From Heliopora coerulea (lineage: Eukaryota; Cnidaria; Anthozoa; Scleralcyonacea; Helioporidae): DNA of 64,000 nt. The position numbers were made by a program, and so were the translations under genes. Under the pieces are notes generated by a model. That model was not told where the DNA came from and ran no database searches. It saw only the letters and a program-made list of their open reading frames with translations. Shown here one piece after another: positions 22,357 to 37,300 of this stretch (its first letter is position 1; every line of letters begins with the position of its first letter). Where the stretch lies: contig JASJOG010000064.1 of the NCBI GenBank assembly GCA_030142905.1, positions 248,001 through 312,000 of the forward strand. The letters are read 5' to 3'.

Positions 22357-25300
22357 TTAAACATTGGACAGATTTATATTTTCTAGCAAAAGTTGTGAAC
22401 GTACCACAGGAACAGCAAAGCTGCCTTTTTCTTCCAACTCATTTTCCTTTCCAACAGAGGACTGACTTGAACGAGAGCCAGAACTCTTCGCTTCACTTTC
22501 TTGCACAGAACGATTTGAGGACTCACAGTTTTTCTCGCTATCTTGATCGACGAAAACCTCTCCCTGGAAAAAACCCCAAAAAACCAAACAAACATGTAGT
22601 TACCGTCGAAAATCCAAACACATGCTGGATATCACACGCAATTTCACGATTTACTTTAAACTTAACGAACTGAAGGACCGCGGGTTCGACTCCAGCTGGA
22701 GGTTCAAGAGTTGCATTATTCGCAACGGGCTTTAAAATTTAAGGCTCTGACACTCAAAAAATTTCCTTCACCATATCTAAACTCCATTTTAAATGATCAT
22801 GTGCAAATGCCAAGTATTTGTTGATTACAGCCATTACGCCAGCCATTAAGGTAAAGAGGAGGCATTGCTGCTAAATGACACTAAATCGCGTGGGGGGGGG
22901 GGGGGGGAAATTGATTGCCACCATATTGGATAAATTGAGGGGGGATGCGCCCGGATGAAACGTTCAAGGTCAAGGATGTTCTCTCCCTTTTTATGATAAT
23001 ATTTATCATACGCACAGTTCCTAAAATGATGTATATCATTGTAGAAATGTCGACTCCACAATAATCATCAAATTAAGTTTAGGATTATGGTTACCAAGCT
23101 CTAACCCTAACCAAAACCCTAATCCTAACCTTGTTACACTTACTAGCAACTTCATTAACTTAATAACATCAAATCTCATGTGGGATGCGCAATTTGAGTG
23201 AAAAATAAAACCTTTAGAGTCGACATTTCTATGATTATCATCATAAAAAGGGAGAGAACATGTTGCTAGGTTAAAGGCAACTTTACTCTTGTGTCCTGTT
23301 TTTTTTAAACAGAATGCAGAACAGTTAAAGCAATTATATATATAAACCGACTGTTATATATGTTATATATAAGCAATGCCCACCGCTTGAGTAGCGGTTT
23401 GAGCACTATGGTCCCTTATTAATCCAAGTTCGTTCCGAGCTGCACTGATGAGCTATAGTACAGCAAAACGTATGTCTATATGTCTATATATCTATATATA
23501 TACATAACAGCCAGTTTTAAGCGATTCAGCTAACGGAAACAAACACGAAACGGTTTCCTAAACTTTATTTGTTCTACCTGGATGTTCGACCTAAAAACGT
23601 TTTATGTACAGTAGCCTTTAGGCAAGTGAACGTTTTGAGGTGAAATTTGGTACATCAATCATAGCTAACTCCTCTCAAATGAGCTACATTAATTGTTTGA
23701 CTGACAATCGCGAAGAAAACATAAAACTAAGAAACAAGTCACCCTAAAAAAATTAAGAAATGTTTGGGCTTTTTATTCAAAATTGTGTACATCCCACAAA
23801 AACGTGACCTCACAAAAAAATTATATACAAATATCAGACTCTATATTTGTTTCACGGTTTGACAATACCACATATTTTTCCCACCATTACTGTAAAAAAT
23901 AGACATCAATTTACCTTTTCAATTAGAGGTTCTACTTGTGGGGATGGAGGTGGTTCGTAGGTCTCTTTAAATATTTCCAAGAGCTTCTGACGCTCTTCTG
24001 TCCTTGGCAAATCTACAGGATATTTGTACTGACGTCTTGTAGGAGTCATCCCTAAATACGTGAGACAATATTTATTAGTTTCAGTTGATTCTTAACATAT
24101 ATCCCAGCAAGTGCATCCCTCGCACCACCGCATCGAACCTTGACTCACTTTTCAAAAGAATTGGGGATTTTTCTGGTTCCTGATCCCAACTTGTACTGTG
24201 TTACTAGAAATACGCGTGCGCAACAACCCCTCGCCCACACTTTCAATCTATCTCTGGAGAATTCGATTAAGATTGATAATTTCTCAAAATTGTCAAAAAG
24301 ACAAATCGTCCTTACTGTAACTGGAAAAGTGAATATAATCAAAAAGACAAAAAACACATTCAGCCACCAATTAACAGCAACCCAAATTGGAAATTATATT
24401 ATATTTAATCGCCATAAAATTTCAGTTCTGTTTTCAAACAAAACGTACGGTGTGATCAAGTCCCTGTATTAGTTGCGAGCTTGTGGTATTTCGTGCTGTT
24501 TTCTAATTAAACTTCTCACTCACTTTGCCTTAAAAGAAGATTTTTTATTAGATAGACAGACTGACCGTTTTAAAATTGAAGCATTCTCGTAATTTATCAT
24601 TCGGAAACCAGCAGTAACAGCCCTGATCGTAAGAATCACGAGAATCGGAATCATTTCTATTTAAAATAGTGCCGTAACCAGGACATTCCTAGGAATTGCT
24701 TGTTCCAAACAGTGGCGTCGCTTCGACGTTTTTACGAATCATTCCTATTTCAAATAGTAATGTACAGCAACAGGAACATGTCTAGGAATCACTTCTGTTT
24801 TAAACAGTGGCGTAACTAAGACATTTCCAGGAATCATTTCTGTTTCAAACAGTGACATAACCAGGATATTTCTAAGAATCATCTCATTTTCAGGCTGTGG
24901 CGTCACTTGGACATTTTTAGAAATCGTTTCAATTCTAAATAGTGGCATAACTAAGTTATTTCTAGTGAGTGAGCCTTGATGGTGTCTTGGTAAATTTATT
25001 GTGGCCAAAATTTAGCCAAGGTTTGGGGAGTTTCAGATCTAACAGTTCATAAGTGATCTTGTACACTCGATATCGTGAAAATGGCCAACTAGTTAATGCT
25101 TAAGTTTATAATCAGCCGACAATTTAAGAATTTTCAAACTAAAGTAGAAAAAACTAAACCAAAAATTGTCATCTTGGAACTCGATATTCAAGTAAAAACA
25201 AGCAAAGACACAGCAACTGTGGTAATATTTCGATTGTATTTCAGGGTTACTATTTGGGGTCATTTATTTGGTGTGATAACAACCCTGAAATAGAGTTGCA

Positions 25301-28300
25301 ATGTCACCACGATTATTGTCTTTTCTTGTGTTTACTTGAACATAAAGTTTCAAAATGACAAATCGTTTATTTATTTTCCAGTGTATTTTGACAATACTTA
25401 AATATTACTTTACTCCACCAGTTGGTCAGGTCCTGGTGCCAGGGTTTCTAAGGGAGCCACCCTAGGCCCCGCGGCAATTACGTCACTGATTTCAGAGGTG
25501 GAAGAAAGTCTGGGATTTTTACGACCAGTTGGAATATGGTTGTCTCAAGAATCTTAAGAATGGCAAGAATCCGGAACGAAATTATCGTACATTCTTCCGA
25601 CAGTCGAGAACCTGGCTTTGATGCAGGGCAGTAAACACGTCACGCACCTGGGCAGGAGCCAATCATTTTGTCAAGTGAATTGAATTGATTCGAATTCGTC
25701 AGATTAATTTCCGGAAGACATTTCTTTTAAAATTCTTGAAAATACCTGTCGGTAAGTCTTCAGTTAAGCCGTTACTGATGAAATGTTCAGTGTCTTTACC
25801 AAGCCGAGCCACAAGTTTCCCAAAATCGCTTGACCACGTGGAGAAATCCAACTCTTGGCTATCGATGCTTTCTTTCCATGACGTTGAGATACCTTCGTGG
25901 CTCTGCTTCTCAGATTCCAAAGTTGTTTTCATGTTTTCATGGATGGCATCAGCCTGCTTCATTGCCTCCTAAATGAAAAATGCAAGTTCAAATTGAAGTC
26001 TTTCTATCTATGTTCTACTGAAGTCGGACCATCACTTGAATTCGTATTACCGAAAGTTTAACGCCCCAGAGGCCGGTTGTTCAAAGCACGATTAGCGTTA
26101 ATCTTGGATTACCAGTTAACCCTGTTGCTTTGGTTTCGGTAATTTTGGTTGAAAAATCTAGTTCAGATTTCATAGCTTAAAACCCTTTTGTATACACCCG
26201 AAATCTGTGAAAGAAAATTCCGACTTTTCTAAGCAGCATGATCGGAAAGTTGTCCACAAAATTTTCGCTAATCGTGGATTAAGCTAATCGCCTTTTGAAC
26301 AACCGGACCCTGGTTAACCTTTCCTTACAGCATTTCAGAATCAGAATAGAATAGGTCACATAAAATGCTTCTAAGGGATTACTCGACGAGTTTATTACAA
26401 TAGTCTGTACATGCCATAGGTAACACATGCTGTAATGGAATCGCACAAATGGCAATAACCAGATCATGATTTACTAAAGACTGACAGAACACTTTGTTAC
26501 GTTCGCTGCCGAAGAACATTTTTTTTATCAAGATCTCGAAATCTACAAAGGTAGCACGGTCGTTGAATAACAAGCATGATCGAGAAAGTAATACGAGACC
26601 TAGAGACAATGTAACACAAGAAGCAATTTAAATACAAGAAAATACGAAAAAGTTAACACTTCTATTGAACATATGGAAATATTTAGAAATACAGTAAATT
26701 AAATGATGGTATCTGCCAGCCAAAGACGTCGAGAGAACAATAAAAGTGGGAAGGGGGCCGGTGAGGTCCCACTTTCTGTATGGGTGTGTCTGACAGTGTG
26801 CTCCAAGGTTAAAAACCCCAATGGCCAGTTACCCTCATTATACAAGCGCCAAAAACGATAACCTGAATGTTGTTTGAAGTCGAATTTATAATTTTCCAAA
26901 GGTTCTAAAGAAAAAACTACGTTCAATTCTGCAGCAATCTGATTTGGCCATCATAAGTTTGTAGTTTAATATTACTAGCCGGTCAAAAAGGAGAGGGGAC
27001 ATACATACTCTGGCCCCCCCACTAAAAAGTGAAGGGCCAAGGCCACCCCGGCTTCCAACGCCCCTGACCACGCTGGAGTTTTAAAGACCAGGAAAAGGCC
27101 AATTGAACCCCGGCTTTTATATAAGATACTCTAATGTCAACGGTGACAAAGCTCCAGGCAGAATAGTTATCTTAACAAGTACCTTAACACCTTCTTCTTG
27201 GTGCGAAGAATGATCTCTAACGGAACTTAAATTCTCAGCCAATGAATCCATAAGTAATTGATCCCACTCTCGGGCAATCTAACAGACAAAAATAAAAGAG
27301 TAATTCAAGTGCAAAATGACGCAAAACTATCAAGACAGCTATGCAAAGCCATGTAAAAACATTCTTTATCACTAACTAATGTAAACGTCCACTAGCATTA
27401 ATGCGAATATCATTTATTCCTGTTACAGCGAGAGAATAAAGTATAAATCTGGCAAACGAACATTTCCCACTCCACTTTCAACTTGTCTGGTCGTCTCTTC
27501 GATACGTGGGTACACCGCCATGGCGCCGTCAACTTTTTCTGAAACCTAGAAAACAATGAATAAAACGCTTCTGTTAATTCTAACATCAATTACACTAGAC
27601 AACACAACGCAACAAAGCAAATTACATTAAATATGAAACATATATAAACTTACACAAAAATTACATAAAACTTTTGAAAGTTTGTCAATCAAAGAAAACC
27701 TACCCCAAAGCTCGTTTACGAACAAGAGAATGATTTCACAAAAACTAATTTCCCCCTTTTCCCTCCATAAAAAGCGTTAAGGGCTGTTTACACGTGCGAT
27801 CTTGTGCTTGGAAATTGACATCTTGGAGTATGGGTTTAACTGACGAGAGTGTTGAGGACAAATTACATTGAATCATCAGCGGATATCTTGCTTCATAGAC
27901 TATCACGAGTTTATTACATACACCAGGGTGACAATTGCAACAGGCAAAATCGCTCGTTTAAACGGCCCTTACCGTTCATTTAAAAACTTTAAAAACACAG
28001 CTACTTCAAAATTAGTCCAAAAATATACAGTTTAAAGTTTTCAAATGAAGTTAATTCAAACAAAACCTTACTGTCTCAGTTTTTTACTGTTTTTTTCTTT
28101 CTAAATAGAGACGAACTGGATGAAATGTTTCTTTATTGAAGCAAAGATTTTTTTCCGAACTTTATTCTCAACAAGTCCTGTTGCAGCTTTTCACCTGAAG
28201 AATTAGGACGAAAAGGTCTTGTCTTATCAAGGGAAGTTTCTTACCTTCTGCACTTTCTCGTTAATTTCTGTCATAGCATTTTTGGCGCAAGACTGGGAGT

Positions 28301-31300
28301 CGTTTAAGAACAATCCACTTGACTCAGTCAGTGACTTCAGTAAGCTTTTGAAAAAATAAAAAAAAAAAGAAATATATCAAACTGTAATTTGCACAACCTT
28401 GTCACATCTGTACAAAATAAAGCAGTGTTGGAGCAAACTTTTTTCTTCCTGTGCTTCAACCCAACAGAGTTTGTGACGAAATAAGGACCTTTATCGGAAA
28501 CAAAATAATAGCAAAAAGTCAAACTTGACTTGTTATTCTGTCGTTACCTTTTATCAGTCGCAGGTTTTTTTGCTGCAGATCTATTGCTGAATCGATATCC
28601 TTGCTGACGTCCCGTCCACAGGTATACGTTTTCGTATAAAAACGCGTCAAGAGTCTTCCGTTCACATGAGCGTTTTTGAAATCGTATTCACTGGTCATCC
28701 TGTCCACACGTGAACGAAGCAACAACTCAAAAACGCTACTGTCTGTCTGTTGAGTTGCGTAAGAGGCTAGCACCACCGACTATGATGTCGTCGTCGTCTT
28801 AGCCGTCCACATGAAAACAAGAAGCTGGAGTTTTCGAATTGCTCCTCTTTGAAGAGCGTTTTCGAAGGTCTCCACTTTTGGCCACTGAAAACGTCGTTTA
28901 TGACTGGACGGGAGGCCAGAAAAGAGTATGTGTTTTCATACCAAAACGTATTTGTGTGGACGGGCCCTTAGTTAGTGACGGTGTTACCAGTCAGGTCGTT
29001 ACAAATTTTACCAGTCCGGCATCAAATCACTGAGCTAACAGTGCAAGGATCTGTTGTTGATGCCGTTAGGAGAAGAATGTTACGGGATAAAAAAATATAT
29101 ATCCTTTGTAATATTAAAGGACAACATGAACAGTAGAGCACTATATTTCAAAGAGTTTAAATCAAGTGAAAAAATTCCCAACCTGAGAGGAAACTTCCTT
29201 GCCTGCGGACAAATTCACGTAAGGCTCAAAACATTTTAGCCATTAAAAATAATAGGCAATAAACGTACAATGAGAGCTTATCTCGCCAAGGTAAGTTCAA
29301 CTTTAATGCATGACAGTTAACATCAACAAAATCTTTATGGTTTCACTTTCTAAAGGGCTTACGACGTCTACCCAGCCGCTCCTCATCTACCGAAAACCAG
29401 ACAGTAATTTCACAGTGTATTATTTACCTGGAACAGTCTTCATTGGTTTTGGTAACAGACACGTCCATCTCTCTCAGCTTTTCCACTTCCTGGAAAAGAT
29501 ATAAGCGCGAGAGTGCAGGATTTCAGAAAGCCAGGAGATGTAGTACTCACAAAGACATTATGATCACGAATTAAAATAACTGCAAACCTACCTCTGTCGA
29601 GTGAGACTGAACAACTTGATTTTGTTCAGATATTAGCTCGGACAATCTGTTGAAGACCGTATTAATTTCCTATGAAAATAAGAGAAAGCAGTGTAGTTTT
29701 TAAAGGCAACGAGCACTTTCTCACTTCTTACGCTTCAAACAAAACAATGTTCACGGGATAGCTTACTGATATTAATCGAGCGTGTTCAATGTCGGTCTTT
29801 TTCTGCTGTTCTAACCTTTCTTGTATGCATTTCGACTGATAGAAAACAATGAAAATGAAATTATTACTTACAAGAAAATAAACGTAAAAGACAAAGCAAC
29901 TTAAACTCCATACAGCTATACCTGTTTTGAGAAGTAATCTTTAAGTTTTCCATCTAGATCCTTTATAACGGCGTTAGAGTTCTGATGAAAGTCATCGACA
30001 AGCTTCTGTTGTTGCTTAATAAACTACGTAAAATACATCGAAGTAATTTTCAGGTAATAGGCAAGAAGAAAACCCGTTTTTTCCATTAACATCCATACAC
30101 CAAGGAACAATAAACAGGTTAACTCTATTCGGTCATTCCGACTTTTAATAATTATTCGCCGAAGGCAAACTAAATAATGTTCAAGTCGAGAGGATTATTG
30201 AACAATGTTCACTGAGCCTGACGCAAATAATCGTTTTAGTATAATTCCACAGGTGATATTATGAAAGAAAATAGTGAACGAACTGTTTTAAAAATTTATT
30301 GTTAACGTTTACGAAAGTAGCCGCCATTTTGCGTAAACGCCTTCAATGTTATATTCACCTGTACGTGAATATCGAGAAATAGAACATAACTTTTGGTCAA
30401 TCGCCACGCGGGATTTTCGATACTTAACTATGTAATTATACTATAATTTTATACTTAGTGAAGAAAATTTTCGAATGCCAGATTCTTTCATTTTAAGACC
30501 CAACCGGGAGCAGTTGCGAAAACGCAACTCTAAGGCCTCTGACTAAAAATCAAACACGAGGCCCTGCGAATCTAAAACTGCTCTACTGATCTCGACTACC
30601 CTGCACTGTAGTCGGAGTACCAGGGGTTCGGTTCCCAGCCGGAGGTCTAAAAGTTGCATTTTACTCAGTTGGTCTCGATTTTGTCTTAAAATTTAAGATT
30701 TTGGTACTTGAAAATTGCCTTCACAAAATATGAATTTCCATTTCAATTGATCGGGTGGAAATCCCAAATATTAGTGAAACATACTTTTTTAATTATTTTA
30801 CTCTGGCTAGCGCCATATGATTTTGTACCTCAACGGGAGACATTGTGGACTGCAAAGAGTAAAACTATCTCAATTTAACTCTTTTTTTCTCCCTTGAACC
30901 CGAAATTTACCGATTCATGTTACGCTGGCTAACGCCAGACGATTTTACTTGTTAAGGGGAAACCGCATCGCATTCACGGCGAATGTGAAACTTTCCACCT
31001 CACAACGATCTTTACCGTGTTTGCCTTTTGTTGTTCGCCAACGGACGAGAAAATAAGCAGTTTCACGTTTGCCATTAACGCCAGAATTCTTTTTCTTTTT
31101 TTCTCGATTATCTATTTCACACTTCGAGAAAACTTGGATGGAATTCTCACTTACATGCTTCAGACAAAAAGGAACATATATTTCTGTTTGTGACTTCGCA
31201 AATATTGCACCTTTCGACAGTTATGATCATAATAAGATGGGTCGATTCCTACTGGGGCTGTCCACCAAATTTTGAACGTTGGATATTTGGTTTCATACTT

Positions 31301-34300
31301 TAGTTCCCGATTTGAGCAAGCGCAAAGCGAACGCTTACTCCCGACCGAACAGTGAGAATGTTCAAAATTCGAAGAAAATTGCACGAATGACTGGACGCGT
31401 CATAACATCGTAAATAATCAGAATAATGATCTGTATAAGACGGGGAAAAAAACACTGATCGATTGATGGACTTAACGAAATTTTAGATGAACATGTATAC
31501 TTGAGCAACTTAAATCCACACTTTTAAAAGCTCTTTTAAAGCGTTTGGTACTTCGGACATTTCATAGAATATGACATTTATTAACCACTCACTAATCCCA
31601 GCCCTTCCGTCATTTAACGACGAGCACGCCCATATTCGCCGAATATTCGAACGTTCGGAAAAAATCGAACTGAATGTTCGGAAACGTAACATACGGAAGA
31701 CTGAAGACAGAAGGCCCAAATTCAAACCATGTGTCTAAATAGCGCAGAACAGGCTTCAGGGTTTGAACTGGATTGAGTTTGAACAGCAAATGAACTTCAT
31801 CATATTCTTTGTTGATTCAAATCATGCTAAAAGCCGAGACAAAGTTTATGAGCTAAACACTTCACGTATTCACGGCAGACAGCGATTGGGATCTAACGTT
31901 ATCGGTTTACCCTACACGTAATTTTAGTCCTATCTAACACCACAATTATGGGCAATAGTTTTCCGGTCTCAAGGCGGCAAAAAGTATGCAAAAACTTCTC
32001 AACCGACTTTGCATATTAGATTGGAAAATCCATGGACAACTTCGCCAAATTTCTCCAACGTCTTCTCAGTACTTGAAAGTCTTCATAAGATATCCACCCA
32101 ACTGGTTGCATGAACTGCAAAGTCAACGATCTGACCACCACAGTTTTGCTTACTGACCACCAGGTCTAGTCTCCTACCTTGTTTTACATTATTACGGTTG
32201 TCAATGTTAGTATCATAATCATCAAATATTTGAATGGAAAACCTTATCCCAAAAAATCATTTGAAAATAGTAAATAAAGGTTCTCTAACTGAAGACTAGC
32301 GGGTTTCTTGATAATTTGGAATTTACAGCAAATGGTGAAAAAAATAGTGGACGAAAATATATGTTATTTACGAATGTATGTTGGAGATATATAAAAAAAG
32401 ATTGTCTGTATTTACTTGTTCAGCGACCAAACTGCCAAAATCCTTAAGAAAGGCGCTGGTAAAGTTTAACGTTTCTTGCACGGACCTCATAGTTTCTACC
32501 GAGTCATTTGATGTCAACGTACTGATTAGTTCCACCACTTGATCCTTCAGGTAAACAAGAAAAAAAGCCCAAGTCGCATAACATTTTTCCTCAAATTACA
32601 GACAAACTGATATCGTTCACAGATGATGGACCCACTGAACTTAGATGAAGTGTTGAAGGACATTTTTACCTTCTTTTCTGTTGATGTTTGGGACAAATAA
32701 TTTTTCCATTGATGACAGCTTTTGATATTCTCCTAAATGACAAAAATTGAAAGATCTCAGATGAAACAAAACAAAAAATCTCCATTCAATTCAAGACTCA
32801 AGAATCTTAGTCTGTAAACCTCCAAGGGAGCCTTTCAGAACTGTATTCAGGAAAACGCCGGACGATTTCATTTAACAGAGGCAGAAGCACGAGAGTTAAA
32901 GCTTTAAAAACCTATTATTCTTAATTCGTTATAGTTTAACTGCTAAAATAACTTTATAAAATGTTATGCCGTCGAATATTGTAGAGGACAATAAGGTCGC
33001 TCTTCTCTGCAAAAAAACTCGGGCTATTGGAAGATGGCATTAGATCCTGAAAATTTTGAATGACAATGACACTCCCTTAATTCGTCGATATAATCTCATG
33101 AAATTCATAATGTCGTTGGAAAAGATTTTTATTATACAAGATTTTCATTGGGTACGTAATCATAAGTATCATACAACATGCAAGAGAACAAAGCCTGACT
33201 TGGACTTTCCATAAGGTATACTTTAAGGCAAAATCAGATATATTTTTTCCTTGTCTTACTCCCTTGTACTCAAGTGAAAGCCAGTTTTTTAAACATTCTA
33301 GTTTATGGTCTTCGTAAACAGTCAATAATCGTTGTAAGCTCTTAGTTGTGTTCAAGACACGGGCGTAGTAAATGGGGGGAGGGGGGAGGAGTGTGACACC
33401 CCCAAGTTTGTAAAAAAACTAAATTCGAGCAAAAATAGATAGTTAGAGCATCAAATTTCGGACAAAATTTGGTTTGGTAAGTCATAAAGTTAGCTCAAAA
33501 TCCCTTTTGGTTACTGGTTTATATTTAGTGTACATATAAGGGTTGAGGAAGTAAGGCTACACCTTACATGGCTTGAATGCACGGCAAATTAAATTCGAGT
33601 AATTTTTGAAATTATAGAATATTCGGGCAAATTAGGCTGGACACCCCCCAATCAAAATGGACTAACTACACCCCTGTCAAGACACCTTGGCAGAACACCG
33701 TTCTGGTCTCAGTGTCGTGCAGTTTCGTTTCAACAACAGAATATTACGTTGCTTAGCCAGTTAACCTGAAATCTTTTAGATCATTACTAATTCACCAGTA
33801 AAACGAATGGGTTAGCGATTTGTTCTCGCTCACTTTCTTTTATTTAAATGATTCACGAGGAAAGCAAGCGGGATAAGTCGACTAGTTTATGTTTCATGTG
33901 GACTTCAAAATTTAGAGTTTTATCTTGGTGTTCAATTCTTCGATATGACGCAGCTGACTTTTAAAAATCGTTTTTACCTGCTCACTGTCCATTATCTTCT
34001 TCAACATCTGCTGATGTTTAGTAAACGTCTCCTCGAAAGACACACTTTGTCGTTCTAAATCATCGCGTTTCTTTGATATCAAACCACCTGAGCATATTTG
34101 AAAAAGAAAAGGTTAAATGAGTAGATTACCAAGCGTTAGTTGACCGACATAACAAAGGTTATGGACAAAATAACTAAGATGTCCAGCCTTTGCAGCAACA
34201 TCTTTTTTGTTGAGACAAGTTAACCCAAAATAATAAACTTTTCAACCCATCAACGTGTTTTCATTTCTCTCAGGGTTCTTCCCCTTATCTCAGTATAAAT

Positions 34301-37300
34301 CTTAGAGACTTTAAGTAGTTCTTGTGGTACATTTAGCAATTTTTAAGGACCTATGGCATATGGCACCCAATTTCAAAAAAACCTAGAAAACATATAATAC
34401 ATTGATATATGGCTCTACCTATGCCAAGTTTTGTGATAATCACTACGTTACTCTAATTTCATTTGAATAACGATGAATGATTACAAATACACGACATAAA
34501 AGAACCCTTGGCCATATAAAATTAATACCAGTTTCATTGAAAGGCAGCAGGGTAAATAAAATTTAAGGACTGTTGATGAACTTCGGGAAGTTTTTAGAAA
34601 ATTTAAGGACTTTCACGGTTTTTGAGAACCCGTACAAACTCTGTTCTCTACCACGATTAAATCGGCAAATTCATCTCTCGATTTTCAAAATACATCACTT
34701 TATATAAGAAAGTTATTCAAAGCTAAGCAAAACTATTTTAACCAAAAACTCGACGTTTCGGTAGATTCTACTACCTTTTCAATTTGAATTGAGAGATCAG
34801 ATCCAAACAATATTTTAACTTGAGGCGCTATATTTTTTAACAGCTTTAATCTCTGTCACATCTTATTCCTTGTTGATAGATTTTATCTCATAGTTGTGCT
34901 GACTGTTTCATTACTTATATTTTTTATACCCCAGGATCTTTCTGAAAATCCTCGTCTTGAAAGAACGTTTCCTGCTTATAAATATTACCAGTAATAATCA
35001 CAGCAGCAGTCTACAAACTGCAGCTTATGTGTACATAATTACCTATCCATTCAACGAGGTCTTTCGATTTCTGAGTCTGTTCATATCTGTAGTTTTCTAG
35101 ATTAGCTTCCATCGCCTTTATGGAGGCAATGCAGTGCCTTCTGAACACGTCTTTATGTTGAGCATTATGTTTCTCCACAACTTGCTTCCGTTCTAGTTTA
35201 TTATGAAGTCTGTCGTTATCAAAAGAGGTTTTCTCAACCACTCCTAACAATGTTGTTGCATTATCATACAAATGTTCTTCAGTTTTACGGTAGTTTTCTA
35301 CGAGAAATTGTAGTCCATCTCTGTCCTCGATCATGTTCTTAAGTTTAGTTTTGGTATTCTGAAGCATGACATTGGTTTTGTGAAGGCACTCTCGAGTATC
35401 AGCCAGTTCTTCTGATTTATCGTTGAACAACCCGGTAAGCTTCGTGAATTCCGTTTCAAGGTGGGCTAACTTTTCTTGGGTCGTGGTGATAACCTCAGCT
35501 CTCGATTTCAACTTGTTTTGTAAGTCACTGTAGAGGGAACGTCAAGTCAAGTTTAATCCTTAGTTTTTTGTACGTTACTGACTTTCCATCAACACATTCA
35601 TATTTCTTTTAACCTTGGAGATGACTATATAGTCGAAAACGTTTGGTTCTTTTATTTAAGAAAAAATTTTTAACTTATACCTGTGCAACTTTTTAATACA
35701 TTACATTCAGCGATATACTTTCATGGGCATTCACCTCAGTCTAATGAGAGGGATAGCAGGGTATCGGTAATGCATAGGAACCCCAATGTTATTGGTATGC
35801 AGAAAACCCAGTGTGGGTAGGTCATCTCATAATAGTAAACCAAATATCTGAGGCAATGTTTGTGGTCATATGGGCAATAATGACATATGTCGCGACCGAA
35901 AAGTTTTACTAAAAACCGATCACAAACGCATAAAATTGATCTAAGTGAGTGAGTCATGGGCTTGTTCACAATATTTTATTGGGCATCAGATGCTGCGCTT
36001 GAAACTGATCTTTTAAATTTAAAATATCAACCATTCGACCATTTCTCTCAGTATCGATTCAAAGGAGGGGTTCTTGATGGAAGTCTTTTTTTTTGAATTT
36101 ACAAATTCGTGGATCGCTGACTATTAAAATGTACCAGAGCTGAATCTGGTTTGAACTGGGACTATCCGGCAAGTTTGAGACTCTCCACTAAATCGTTGAT
36201 TTTGAGTCTTCGACGTACAGGTAAAAAACGTAATTTTTAAGCAGCAGCTTTGGTGAAGTAGAACCTTCAGGCTCCTTTTCGGCGTAAATTTTAAACAACG
36301 GTCTAATTAAGAATGACTGTGTACAAATTTTACTCACACTTCGTATTGCGTAAACTTTACGCAAGCTTCAGACTGCGTAGTCCAGTTCTTCAAAGGGATC
36401 ACATGAACCTGAACCCGAAGCAGAAGCTCACGATTGAATCAAAATTATTAACAGGTTAACATTAACTTACTTGTAATTCTCCACTGCAAGATAAATGCCA
36501 TTTTTGTCCCTTGAAGCAAGCAAATCTTTCTTAAGCCGGTCAATTTCTTCAGTATACTCCTAAACAATTTGAAAGTACATTATATAAGTCAAAACGTAAA
36601 AAACACCTTAGAAAAGATAGCATATTGCGATAAAAGCTTTCTTACTTTAATAAGAGCTTTTTTCGTCAGCTTTTGGTTGATTTCAGGACGATTTAATATG
36701 TTCTTGGCTCGATGAGCATAATCTAGAGTGCTTAAAGTTTCCTTGAAAAAAGAATAGGGTCACAGTTATATTTATGACACAAAACATTAACGAATGATTA
36801 AAAAAGTGTCTTGTGTAAACTACTGGTATATAACTATTTAGCAAAGTAAGTATCGTACTGTGTCGCTTAAGCAGCAGTGATTTTTCGTACTTTTTATATG
36901 CATTTTTTGTACTTATTTCATGATTCTAAAATCGCATTGACCTATCTTTTTGCAGCTATTTTAGGATTTGACATAATGTTAAGAGAGACACGTTGATGCC
37001 TTTCCGTCATAAGTATTCACTCCAAAAGGGGTTTTGACGTCACTGCATATAATTTGTTTTGCTTTCTTGTTAAAATGACTTCTCGAAGTAAGATAGATAT
37101 ATAGCAAGAAAGATTGTGTTGCGAGTACCTCCATGTTGCAGGCCGCGGGAGAAACGGTAGCTATGATGGAAGTCTTCGTTCGGCCACCCAGCGAGTCTTG
37201 TAGAAGTCTGGTCAACTTGCTTTCTCTGAATTAAAAGAAAAAATTACGACTGAATCATATACGAATGAATGAAGAAAATGTACGGGTATTAAGGATACAT

